38,193 nucleotides of DNA, from the NCBI GenBank assembly GCA_024697785.1, contig JAILEU010000115.1, forward strand, positions 1-38,193, in the 5' to 3' direction. The DNA is from Bacteroidaceae bacterium (GTDB lineage: Bacteria > Bacteroidota > Bacteroidia > Bacteroidales > Bacteroidaceae). The notes beneath the pieces were generated by a model, which worked only from the letters and a program-made list of their open reading frames with translations, was not told where the DNA came from and ran no database searches. This document shows, piece by piece, positions 31,374 to 38,193 of the stretch. Each line of letters begins with the position of its first letter. Position 1 is the first letter of the stretch. Both the position numbers and the translations under genes were made by a program.

Positions 31374-32622
31374 CGAGGTGCAACAACTTTATTTTCCGAT
31401 AGAGTGTACGCTCGGAGATGCCGAGGTCGCGGGCGGCATCCTTGCGCCGGCCACGATGGCGTTCAAGAGCCTTGCGGATGAGCTCGCGCTCGCCGTCCTG
31501 AATGGAGAGCGTCTCCTCGACGGTCTCAGCCTCGTCGCCTCCGATGGCGGAGTGCTGCACGGCCGAGGCGTGGTGCAGGCGGCTGCCGTAGTACGTCTGG
31601 CGGGGGGATGAGCTGGAGATGTCGATGGTGTTGGCGGCTTTCGCCTCGGGGGTATAGTCGGCGGGGGGAAGGTCGGCTGAGTTGTTCTGCATCAGCGACT
31701 TGAGCTGTTCGCGCAAATCGGTCACATCGCGGCGAAGGTCGAAGAGTATCTGATAGAGTATTTGACGCTCGTTGGCGAACGAGCTGTCACGGACTTCGTC
31801 GTCGAGGCCGAAGGTCACGGGCAGGTTCCGGGCGACGGGAGGCAGATAGTCGCCCAGCGCCTCGGCCGTAATCTCGCGCTGCTCGGAGAGCAGGGAAATC
31901 TGCTCGGTGATGTTCTTCAGCTGGCGTACGTTGCCGGGCCAGGGATAAGCCAGCAGCTTCTCCTTCGCCTCCTCGGTCAGGCGAATGCCGGGGATGGTGT
32001 ACTTCTCGGCCACCTCGAAGGCAAACTTGCGGAAGAGGAGCTCAACGTCGCCGGGGCGTTCGCGCAGCGCGGGCACACGAATGGGGATGGTACTGAGACG
32101 GTAGAACAGGTCCTGGCGGAAACGTCCCTTCTCGATGGCTTCGGTGAGGTCCACGTTGGTAGCTGCCACGATGCGGACGTTGGTCTTCTCGACCGTCGAT
32201 GAGCCGACGCGGATGTACTCGCCGGACTCGAGCACACGCAGCAGACGAGCCTGCGTGGCCAGGGGAAGCTCGCCAATCTCGTCGAGAAAGATGGTGCCCT
32301 TGTCAGCCTCGGCGAAATAGCCCTTGCGCTCGCTGATGGCTCCGGTGAAAGCACCTTTCTCGTGACCGAAGAGCTCGGAGTCGATGGTGCCCTCGGGAAT
32401 GGCTCCGCAGTTGACGGCGATATACTTGTTGTGCTTGCGGGCGCTGTTGTGGTGGATGATCTGCGGAAAGTGCTCCTTGCCGACGCCGCTCTCGCCGGTG
32501 ATGAGCACCGAGAGGTCGGTCGGCGCCACCTGCAGGGCGATGTCGATGGCCCTGAGCAATTCGGGCGAGTTGCCGATGATGCCGAAGCGCTGTTTGGTTT
32601 CCTGTATCTTCTGATGGTTCAT
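31363..32622 (-). CDS. Sigma-54-dependent transcriptional activator without a receiver domain
   Basis: 419 aa. The AAA+ domain begins almost at once: Walker A GESGVGKE (residues 43-50), GAFTGA (90-95), which contacts sigma-54, and Walker B GTIFLDEIGE near 110-119. The C-terminal Fis-type helix-turn-helix is DAARDLGISERTLYRKIKLL. The linker (about 270-370) is poorly conserved. No receiver, PAS or GAF domain is present, so activity is probably set by a partner or by expression level. It is embedded between pdxA (4-base overlap) and lptE (11-base overlap), tying sigma-54 regulation to an envelope operon. Confidence 0.93.
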   Translation of the reverse strand: MNHQKIQETKQRFGIIGNSPELLRAIDIALQVAPTDLSVLITGESGVGKEHFPQIIHHNSARKHNKYIAVNCGAIPEGTIDSELFGHEKGAFTGAISERKGYFAEADKGTIFLDEIGELPLATQARLLRVLESGEYIRVGSSTVEKTNVRIVAATNVDLTEAIEKGRFRQDLFYRLSTIPIRVPALRERPGDVELLFRKFAFEVAEKYTIPGIRLTEEAKEKLLAYPWPGNVRQLKNITEQISLLSEQREITAEALGDYLPPVARNLPVTFGLDDEVRDSSFANERQILYQILFDLRRDVTDLREQLKSLMQNNSADLPPADYTPEAKAANTIDISSSSPRQTYYGSRLHHASAVQHSAIGGDEAETVEETLSIQDGERELIRKALERHRGRRKDAARDLGISERTLYRKIKLLHLDDE

Positions 32623-33716
32623 TGCTCGTCTGTTGTATCCATTTTCTTGAGCCGGTCACTATCGTCGCGGCGGTCGAAGAACGACTTGCGAAGCGGGTTG
32701 CGGCGGATGGCCTTCTCGCCCTGACGATGGCGGAACACGTCGATGCCCAGATAGACAGCGTTGCGGAACGAGGCTTCGGAGGCGATGTTCTTGCCGGCGA
32801 TGTCGTAGGCTGTGCCGTGGTCGGGCGAGGTGCGGACAAGTGGCAGACCGGCCGTCAGGTTGACACCTTCGTCCATGGCGAGGAGCTTGAAGGGGACAAG
32901 ACCCTGATCATGGTACATGGCGAGAATGCCGTCGAACTTCGTGAAGGAACCGGCTCCCCAGAAGCCGTCGGACGGGAAGGGACCGTAGCAGACGACGCCT
33001 TCGGCACGTGCCTCCTCGATGGCGGGGGTGATGACCTCCTGCTCTTCGCTGCCCAGCAGGCCGCCGTCGCCGGCATGCGGATTGAGGCCGAGCACGGCTA
33101 TGCGAGGCGAGCGGATGGCGAAGTCGTTCTTAAGCGACTGCGAAAACTGAATCAGCCGTTCCTTGACGGTCTCCTTCGTGATGAGCGAAGCCACCTTGCC
33201 GACGGGCTCATGGGTCGTCACCAAAGCCACACGCAGGTCGTCTTTCGCCAACACCATCAAGGCCTTCTGGCCTCCGCCGATGCGGTTTTCGAGATAGTCG
33301 GTGTGGCCGTTGAAGCGGAAGCTGTCCGACTGGATAGTGTGCTTGTCGATGGGGGCGGTGACGAGGACGTCGTAGCCGCCTTTACCAAAGTCCACAAGGG
33401 CTTTCTCAAGGGCTTCGAAAGCCGCTTTTCCCGATTCGGCAGAAGCGTGGCCAAGCTCGACCTTCACCTCCTCTTCGTTGCAGTTGACGACATTGACGCG
33501 TCCATCCACAGCCTCGGCGGCTGAACCGACAATGGTGAAATTGACGGGCAGGTCGAGGGCCTTGCGATGGTACGTCATTATCTTGGGCGACCCGTAGATG
33601 ATAGGGGTGCAGATTTCTAACATAGTGGGGTCGGAAAACGTCTTCAGAATGACTTCGTAACCGATACCATTGACGTCGCCCTGCGTGATGGCGACACGTA
33701 TTCTCTGATTTTCCAT
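32619..33716 (-). CDS. pdxA: 4-hydroxythreonine-4-phosphate dehydrogenase
   Basis: 365 aa, slightly longer than the 329 aa E. coli enzyme. It oxidises 4-phospho-hydroxythreonine in pyridoxal phosphate synthesis. RVAITQGDVNGIGYEVILK opens the family; metal-binding His residues lie in FNGHTDYLE, GLNPHAGDGGLLG and MYHDQGLVPFK. The C-terminal extension of about 30 residues (KSFFDRRDDSDRLKKMDTTD) is charged and probably disordered. It lies 53 bases after the DUF4837 gene and its stop overlaps the ATG of the sigma-54 activator gene. Confidence 0.96.
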   Translation of the reverse strand: MENQRIRVAITQGDVNGIGYEVILKTFSDPTMLEICTPIIYGSPKIMTYHRKALDLPVNFTIVGSAAEAVDGRVNVVNCNEEEVKVELGHASAESGKAAFEALEKALVDFGKGGYDVLVTAPIDKHTIQSDSFRFNGHTDYLENRIGGGQKALMVLAKDDLRVALVTTHEPVGKVASLITKETVKERLIQFSQSLKNDFAIRSPRIAVLGLNPHAGDGGLLGSEEQEVITPAIEEARAEGVVCYGPFPSDGFWGAGSFTKFDGILAMYHDQGLVPFKLLAMDEGVNLTAGLPLVRTSPDHGTAYDIAGKNIASEASFRNAVYLGIDVFRHRQGEKAIRRNPLRKSFFDRRDDSDRLKKMDTTDEQ

Positions 33717-33769
33717 ATACTGTTTTTCTATCGTATCTTATTGACTTGTTGTCTTGTTGAGTGAACAAA

Positions 33770-34912
33770 CTACGGTTTGACGGGAGAAACGGTGACCTCC
33801 TCGAGGCCGAAGGTGAAGTTGTCCACATCCTGCTCGTTGGGCAGGGCGAGGGTGTAGAGCGAGGCCTCGAGCGAGCGGATGAGATTACGCTTCAGCGACT
33901 CGGGGGCATAGACGAAGCCCTCGACCACCACCACGCGGTTGTTGGCGACATCCACACGGCTGTGCGAAACGAACGGTCCACCCATGTGGTCGCCTTCGAC
34001 GCGCCACAACCCGCGGGCTATCTGGGCATACTCGCCCCGGACGGTGCCGTCGGTGACATCGACAAACTGGTGCTGCGTGGTCATGTAACTGCCTTCGGGG
34101 CCACCGGGGATGTTGGCCTTCATCACCGAGTCGCGCTTCTGCATGAAGTAGTCCAGCGTGAAGGTGTTGGGGCTGGTGTAGGGATAGGTGTAGATGACGA
34201 AGTTAAGGTCCTTCGAGCCACGGTTGGTGGAGGCCCAGAAGAAGTTCTTGCCTTGCTTGAACTTATTCAACTCGACAGGCACCCAAACGGTGCAGCCAAA
34301 CTGTTGCTCGACCTTTTCGGTGACCGTCGGGTTGTGCTGCTCCTCAAGGAATTCCACCTGGCGGTTGAACTCGACACGGGTGAAGAAGTCGAGAATCTGC
34401 TGTCCGTTGCTCTGTATGAAGGCCGTCAGCTGCTCCTCGTCGTGAGCCTGCAGCGTCATCACCATCTGCCCGCGGGCATAGACGTCGCGGGTGAACTTGA
34501 GCTTTGCCGTCGAATAGATGTTCTGAATGTCTGCCTGAAGGATGTTGCGGTACACCTTGAAGATGTTGCCGAAGTTGGCGGGAGCGATGCGCGTCATGCG
34601 GAACTGCCGTTCCGGCTGTGCCACACCAGGTAGGTCGGTATCGAGAACCTCAAACAGGGCCCGCCCCACGGGACGCTCCCACTGGGCATCGTCCATCAGC
34701 ACCAACAGTTCGTAGGGTGCGCCTCCGATTTGAGGCTGCAACGAGAAGGTCTTTTTCTTTTTCTTGGGCTTGCCCTTCGATGTTCTCTGCTGACCTACGG
34801 CGGGAGCCGAACCGCCGCCTGCCTTAGACGAGGCGTCGGCTGATGATTCCTTATGCTGGCATCCGCCCAGCACAAGCATGGCTATCAATAAATAAATCCA
34901 ATGTCTCTTCAT
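33770..34912 (-). CDS. DUF4837 lipoprotein
   Basis: 380 aa. A lipoprotein signal ends in LIAMLVLGGC. A disordered Ser/Gly segment and a run of Lys (KGKPKKKKKTF) follow, then the DUF4837 domain (about 60-380) starting at GGAPYELLVLMDDAQWE. Recognisable features are WERPVGRALFEVLDTDLPGL-like motifs and the WRVEGDHMGGPFVSHSRVD segment. The family is restricted to Bacteroidetes and its role is unknown. It sits between rlmN and pdxA in the long envelope-related operon. The repeated AATTCCT word fills part of the 59-base gap to rlmN. Confidence 0.85.
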   Translation of the reverse strand: MKRHWIYLLIAMLVLGGCQHKESSADASSKAGGGSAPAVGQQRTSKGKPKKKKKTFSLQPQIGGAPYELLVLMDDAQWERPVGRALFEVLDTDLPGVAQPERQFRMTRIAPANFGNIFKVYRNILQADIQNIYSTAKLKFTRDVYARGQMVMTLQAHDEEQLTAFIQSNGQQILDFFTRVEFNRQVEFLEEQHNPTVTEKVEQQFGCTVWVPVELNKFKQGKNFFWASTNRGSKDLNFVIYTYPYTSPNTFTLDYFMQKRDSVMKANIPGGPEGSYMTTQHQFVDVTDGTVRGEYAQIARGLWRVEGDHMGGPFVSHSRVDVANNRVVVVEGFVYAPESLKRNLIRSLEASLYTLALPNEQDVDNFTFGLEEVTVSPVKP

Positions 34913-34971
34913 ATCTTTATAATATTCCAGATTTCTGATAAATAATTCTCCTCAGCGTCAATTTCTAATTC

Positions 34972-36030
34972 CTAATTCCTAATTTTTAAAGTGCTCAGCA
35001 TGCCGCATGCAGCCATCACGTCCTCGCCTCGCGAGGCACGGATGGTGGCGAACACCCCATGCTGTGTCAGGAAGTCGCGGAAGCGGAGCATGCCGTCCTG
35101 GTCCGTCCCCTCGAGCTCGGCATCGGGGATGCGATGGAAACGGATGAGGTTGACGCGGCAATGAAGGCCTTCCAGCAGCCGCACCAACCGTCGGGCATCG
35201 GCCATCGAGTCGTTGACGCCACGGAACAGGATGTACTCGAACGACAACCGGCGCTGCCCGCTCCAGTCGTACTGGCGGAGCAGCTCAAGCAGCTGCGTCA
35301 TGGAGCAGATGCGCTCGGCAGGCATCATGGCGCTGCGAACCTCTGGCGAAGCAGCGTGAAGGCTGATGGCAAGATGGCACTCAGACTCGCGGATAAAGCG
35401 CTCCAACGTACCCTTGACACCAACGGTGGAGACCGTGATGCGACGGGGACTCCAGCCCATGCCCGGTGTGGAGGTCATCAGCGCAAGAGCCTTCAGCACG
35501 GCATCAAGGTTGTCCATCGGCTCGCCCATGCCCATCAGCACCACGTTTGTCAGCTGCTGGCTTTCGGGGATAGCAAACACCTGATTCAGAATATCTCCTG
35601 CGCTGAGGTTCCCGTGCCAGCCCTGACGCCCCGTCATGCAGAATTGGCAATGCATCTTGCAGCCCACCTGCGACGAGACGCACAGCGTAGCCCGCTCCCC
35701 ATCGGGAATGAAGACAGCCTCGACAAAGTGTTTTCGCTGATTGTCGGAAGAGGGGTTTACTTCAAACAGATACTTCACCGTGCCGTCGGTGCTACGGACG
35801 GCCTCGGCGGGGGGCATGATGCCGACGCAGAAACGTTCAGAAAGCCGGGCGCGTGCCGCCTTCGAGAGGTTGGTCATGTCGTCAATCGACGTTGCACGGC
35901 GCACGTAGAGCCAGTCCATCATCTGCCGCGCAGCATACGACGGCAAGTCCTCGCTCCGGCAGATTTCCTGTAGCTCTTCCAGCGATAAGCCGATAAGGCT
36001 CTGCTTCTTATCCCTTGTTTCCTCGCACAT
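34972..36030 (-). CDS. rlmN: Dual-specificity RNA methyltransferase RlmN
   Basis: 352 aa. A radical SAM enzyme that methylates C2 of A2503 in 23S rRNA and A37 in some tRNAs. The cluster motif is C124-KMH-C128-QF-C131. The methyl-carrying Cys is C342 in MAACGML near the C-terminus. The N-terminal helical domain contains SYAARQMMDWLY. Three in-frame ATGs exist. The promoter -7 box ends at 36058, so 36048 would leave almost no leader; 36030 (MCEETRDKK) is preferred. First gene of the seven-gene operon. Confidence 0.96.
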   Translation of the reverse strand: MCEETRDKKQSLIGLSLEELQEICRSEDLPSYAARQMMDWLYVRRATSIDDMTNLSKAARARLSERFCVGIMPPAEAVRSTDGTVKYLFEVNPSSDNQRKHFVEAVFIPDGERATLCVSSQVGCKMHCQFCMTGRQGWHGNLSAGDILNQVFAIPESQQLTNVVLMGMGEPMDNLDAVLKALALMTSTPGMGWSPRRITVSTVGVKGTLERFIRESECHLAISLHAASPEVRSAMMPAERICSMTQLLELLRQYDWSGQRRLSFEYILFRGVNDSMADARRLVRLLEGLHCRVNLIRFHRIPDAELEGTDQDGMLRFRDFLTQHGVFATIRASRGEDVMAACGMLSTLKIRN

Positions 36031-36057
36031 AGGCGCACACGTATCCATTTTAGTTTG

Positions 36058-36088
36058 CAAAAGTAGCGGAAAAAGGCCGAACCACAAA
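36058..36088 (-). promoter_or_regulatory. Promoter of the rlmN-secG operon
   Basis: Minus strand TTTG (36085-36088), 19 bases, TACTTTTG (36058-36065). No other clear TAnnTTTG promoter is seen between here and secG, so one promoter may serve all seven genes. Confidence 0.7.
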
Positions 36089-36197
36089 ATTTATTCAACA
36101 TTTTTAAGGGTACACACCGAGTTTATCGGTTTTTCGCAAGAATACTATTTTTTTTGAACCTCCCTAAACTTTTCTTTCTTTTTTCAGAAAAATAGGA

Positions 36198-36205
36198 TAT
36201 CTTTG
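36198..36205 (+). promoter_or_regulatory. -7 box of the glycosyltransferase gene
   Basis: TATCTTTG at 36198-36205, a full TAnnTTTG match, about 20 bases before the ATG at 36225. The -33 region is T-rich without a clear TTTG. Confidence 0.6.
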
Positions 36206-36224
36206 CCGTCAAAATACCTGATGT

Positions 36225-37667
36225 ATGAAACCGAGAATCGACTGTTTTATTCCCTACGTGGACAAGCCACAGGGGGAGACGCTCAGCAAGGTGTTTGAGC
36301 ATGAGCCTTTCGTGGGCGACGTGGTGTTCCTGACAAACGACGAACAGCCCGAGGGTGCACCCTTCATTCCGCTGCAGAAGGCACTGGCAACGAGTGCCAT
36401 CGTCAGCATGGCAAAGGCTGCCCGCGAGGACTACCTGCTACTTTGCACCCAACCCACCCCCATCACGCTGGGATATCGAGCGCTGGAACGGATGGTGGGC
36501 GTGGCTGATGCCACCGGCGCACTCATGGTCTATGCCGACCGCAACAAGCAAATCCCTGTGCCCACTATCGACTATCAGGAGGGGGCTCTCAGGGACGATT
36601 TCGATTTCGGCTCGCTCGTACTGCTCCGCCGGACTGCCGTGTGCGACTTCGCCGTCTCCGACCCCGAAGAGCTGAAGTTCGCCGGATTCTACCAGCTGCG
36701 TCTGTTCCTGTCGCGTAAAGGCAGCATCGTGCATATCCCAGAGTACCTTTATACTGAGGAAGAGAGCGACACCCGCACCTCAGGGCAGAAGCAGTTCGAC
36801 TATGTCGATCCGCGCAACCGCGCCATCCAGATTGAGATGGAACGTGCCTGCACACATCACCTGCAGCAGCTCGGGGCACTCATCTCAAAGGACACCCTCC
36901 GCACCATCGACCCCACAGCCGGCCACTTCCCCGTCGAAGCCAGCGTCATCATCCCCGTGCGAAACCGTGAGCGCACCATCGCCGACGCCATCCGCTCAGC
37001 ACTCAGCCAGCAGACCTCATTCCCCTTCAACGTCATCGTCATCAACAACCACTCCACCGACGGCACCCATAAAAGGATTGCCGAAGCGGGCAACTTGACA
37101 GATGGACAAGTCGTCGAACTCATCCCCGAGCGCACCGACCTGGGCATCGGAGGTTGTTGGGATATGGCCATCCGCCATCCGAAGTGCGGACGCTTTGCCG
37201 TGCAGCTCGATTCGGACGACCTCTATTCGTCCCCCCACGTGCTGCAAACCATCGTCGATGCCTTCCACCGCGAGCGCTGCGCCATGCTCATCGGCAGTTA
37301 CGAGCTGTGCGACTTTTCCCTTCACCCTCTGCCCCCAGGGCTCATCGACCACCGCGAATGGACGGACGAAAACGGCATGAACAATGCCCTGCACATCAAC
37401 GGCCTCGGCGCACCACGCTGCTTCTACACCCCCGTCATCCGCGAAGTGGGCTTCCCGAACGTCTCCTACGGCGAAGACTATGCCGTCGGTCTCGCCATCA
37501 GCCGAACATACCACATCGGACGCATCTACGAGAGCCTCTACCTCTGCCGGCGCTGGGAGGGCAACAGCGATGCCAACCTCAGCCCCGAAAGGCTGAACCG
37601 CAACAACACCTACAAAGACTTCGTTCGCACAGCCGAGCTGCAACTCCGCATAAACCGCAAATCGTAA
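36225..37667 (+). CDS. Family 2 glycosyltransferase with an N-terminal GT-A-like half
   Basis: 480 aa, no signal peptide. Residues about 238-480 are a normal GT2 domain: [20 protein letters not shown], the nucleotide-binding [12 protein letters not shown], and the metal-binding D329-SDD in VQLDSDDLY. Residues 1-235 look like a second, divergent GT-A-type domain ([27 protein letters not shown]), with no intact DxD triplet in the expected place. Donor and acceptor are unknown. The next gene, a DUF4922 HIT-fold protein, starts 17 bases later on the same strand, so the pair probably acts together in making or using a nucleotide sugar. Confidence 0.85.
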   Translation: MKPRIDCFIPYVDKPQGETLSKVFEHEPFVGDVVFLTNDEQPEGAPFIPLQKALATSAIVSMAKAAREDYLLLCTQPTPITLGYRALERMVGVADATGALMVYADRNKQIPVPTIDYQEGALRDDFDFGSLVLLRRTAVCDFAVSDPEELKFAGFYQLRLFLSRKGSIVHIPEYLYTEEESDTRTSGQKQFDYVDPRNRAIQIEMERACTHHLQQLGALISKDTLRTIDPTAGHFPVEASVIIPVRNRERTIADAIRSALSQQTSFPFNVIVINNHSTDGTHKRIAEAGNLTDGQVVELIPERTDLGIGGCWDMAIRHPKCGRFAVQLDSDDLYSSPHVLQTIVDAFHRERCAMLIGSYELCDFSLHPLPPGLIDHREWTDENGMNNALHINGLGAPRCFYTPVIREVGFPNVSYGEDYAVGLAISRTYHIGRIYESLYLCRRWEGNSDANLSPERLNRNNTYKDFVRTAELQLRINRKS

Positions 37668-37683
37668 AACCATAGAGAAAAAG

Positions 37684-38193
37684 ATGGTGAGCCATTTCTT
37701 TTCGACACAATTGAGCCGCTGGGCGTTGGCACGTGAGAACCACGAGGCGCTGAAGGGAGTGCTGACTCGGCGTTTAGACATTCAGGGCTTCGACTGCCCC
37801 GTACTCATCCAGCACAATCCAGCCCGCATCCGCAGCACAGCTGCCAACGTTGATAAATCAGCTCTCAATGAACGCCCCTGCTTTCTATGCCCGCAAAACC
37901 GCCCGGCAGAACAAGAGGCCATGGTGCTCTGCGACGGATGGGAACTGCTCGTCAACCCTTATCCTATTTTAGAAGAGCATTACACGATTGTCTCCACCCG
38001 CCATCAGCCACAAACACTTCAAGGCGTTCTGCCTGTCATTCAGCAAGCACAAGACAGGCTGGGCGATGACTTCATGATTTTCTATAATGGCCCTCATTGC
38101 GGAGCCTCTGCCCCCGACCATCAGCACCTTCAAGCCGGGCGATGGAAGGGCGTACCACTCGTGGAATACGTTGTTGCCCATGCAGCAGAGTTC
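37684..38193 (+). CDS. DUF4922 HIT-fold protein (partial, runs off the window)
   Basis: The first 170 codons are open to the window edge. The protein starts MVSHFFSTQLSRWALARENH, and has ERPCFLCPQNRP (Cys66 and Cys69, a CxxC that may bind metal) and GASAPDHQHLQAG with the HxHxQ-type motif His146, His148, Gln150 of the HIT/GalT superfamily. It is related to galactose-1-phosphate uridylyltransferase and ATP adenylyltransferase folds, so a nucleotidyl transfer or phosphorolysis reaction is likely. Its position 17 bases after the glycosyltransferase gene suggests a joint role. The C-terminal part is missing from this window, so domain additions cannot be judged. Confidence 0.85.
   Translation, partial: MVSHFFSTQLSRWALARENHEALKGVLTRRLDIQGFDCPVLIQHNPARIRSTAANVDKSALNERPCFLCPQNRPAEQEAMVLCDGWELLVNPYPILEEHYTIVSTRHQPQTLQGVLPVIQQAQDRLGDDFMIFYNGPHCGASAPDHQHLQAGRWKGVPLVEYVVAHAAEF

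Noticed and set aside
1..38193. tRNA, rRNA or tmRNA genes
   Set aside because: I looked for T-loop (GGTTCGAAT-type) and conserved rRNA segments while reading and saw none; a covariance-model search would be the decisive test.

Overview
The window looks like chromosomal DNA of a GC-rich Bacteroidales bacterium, most likely from the Prevotellaceae. The evidence is indirect but consistent. Most genes are preceded by the Bacteroidetes promoter type (a TTG or TTTG box, 19-21 bases, then TAnnTTTG) rather than by an E. coli type promoter. The families present are typical of the phylum: DUF1573, DUF2027-Smr, DUF4837, DUF6249, DUF4922, DPP5-type S9 peptidase and a serine-type sulfatase. I see no rRNA, tRNA, CRISPR array, prophage or insertion sequence with a transposase.

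Layout, left to right. 1-1149: a repeat-rich edge, then an FMN-binding membrane protein overlapping a thioesterase. 1258-5251 (minus): a DUF1573 protein, a long RelA/SpoT-family alarmone synthetase with a degenerate hydrolase centre, and a beta-barrel-like envelope protein. 5366-9812 (plus): queA, a DUF2027-Smr protein, a secreted Lys/Ala-rich coiled-coil protein and a clostripain-like lipoprotein. 9751-12270 (minus): dapA and a sulfatase; dapA and the peptidase gene overlap tail to tail by 62 bases. 12271-13614: 1.3 kb without a credible gene, built from nested inverted 8-bp tandem repeats. 13615-15406 (plus): a flavodoxin-like oxidoreductase and a radical SAM protein. 15709-19241 (minus): thrS, infC, rpmI, rplT. 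19655-25560 (plus): a four-gene operon of a DPP5-like lipoprotein peptidase, two paralogous MFS transporters and an endonuclease/exonuclease/phosphatase-family protein, ended by a strong terminator. 26122-27051: a small S41-type lipoprotein peptidase. 27065-28676 (minus): a DUF6249 membrane protein, an ECF sigma factor and a probable membrane anti-sigma partner. 29522-36030 (minus): a seven-gene run rlmN, DUF4837, pdxA, sigma-54 activator, lptE, TPR-like protein, secG, ended by a terminator. 36225-38193 (plus): a glycosyltransferase and the start of a DUF4922 HIT-fold protein cut by the window end.

Two themes stand out. First, the most coherent candidate system is the 19.6-25.6 kb operon. It would release dipeptides outside the inner membrane and import them through a pair of MFS carriers that resemble the MFSD1 dipeptide-transporter type. 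That link is my inference. Second, non-coding DNA here is full of short tandem repeats of 7-9 bp from several unrelated sequence families. They sit at gene ends, in leaders and in inverted pairs, and in one case inside a coding sequence; a REP-like palindrome family is also translated in frame inside another gene. Further structures that the genes do not explain are a duplicated promoter block, a 27-bp direct repeat bracketing the S41 gene, three palindromes phased at exactly 20 bp, and two palindromes phased at 21 bp.
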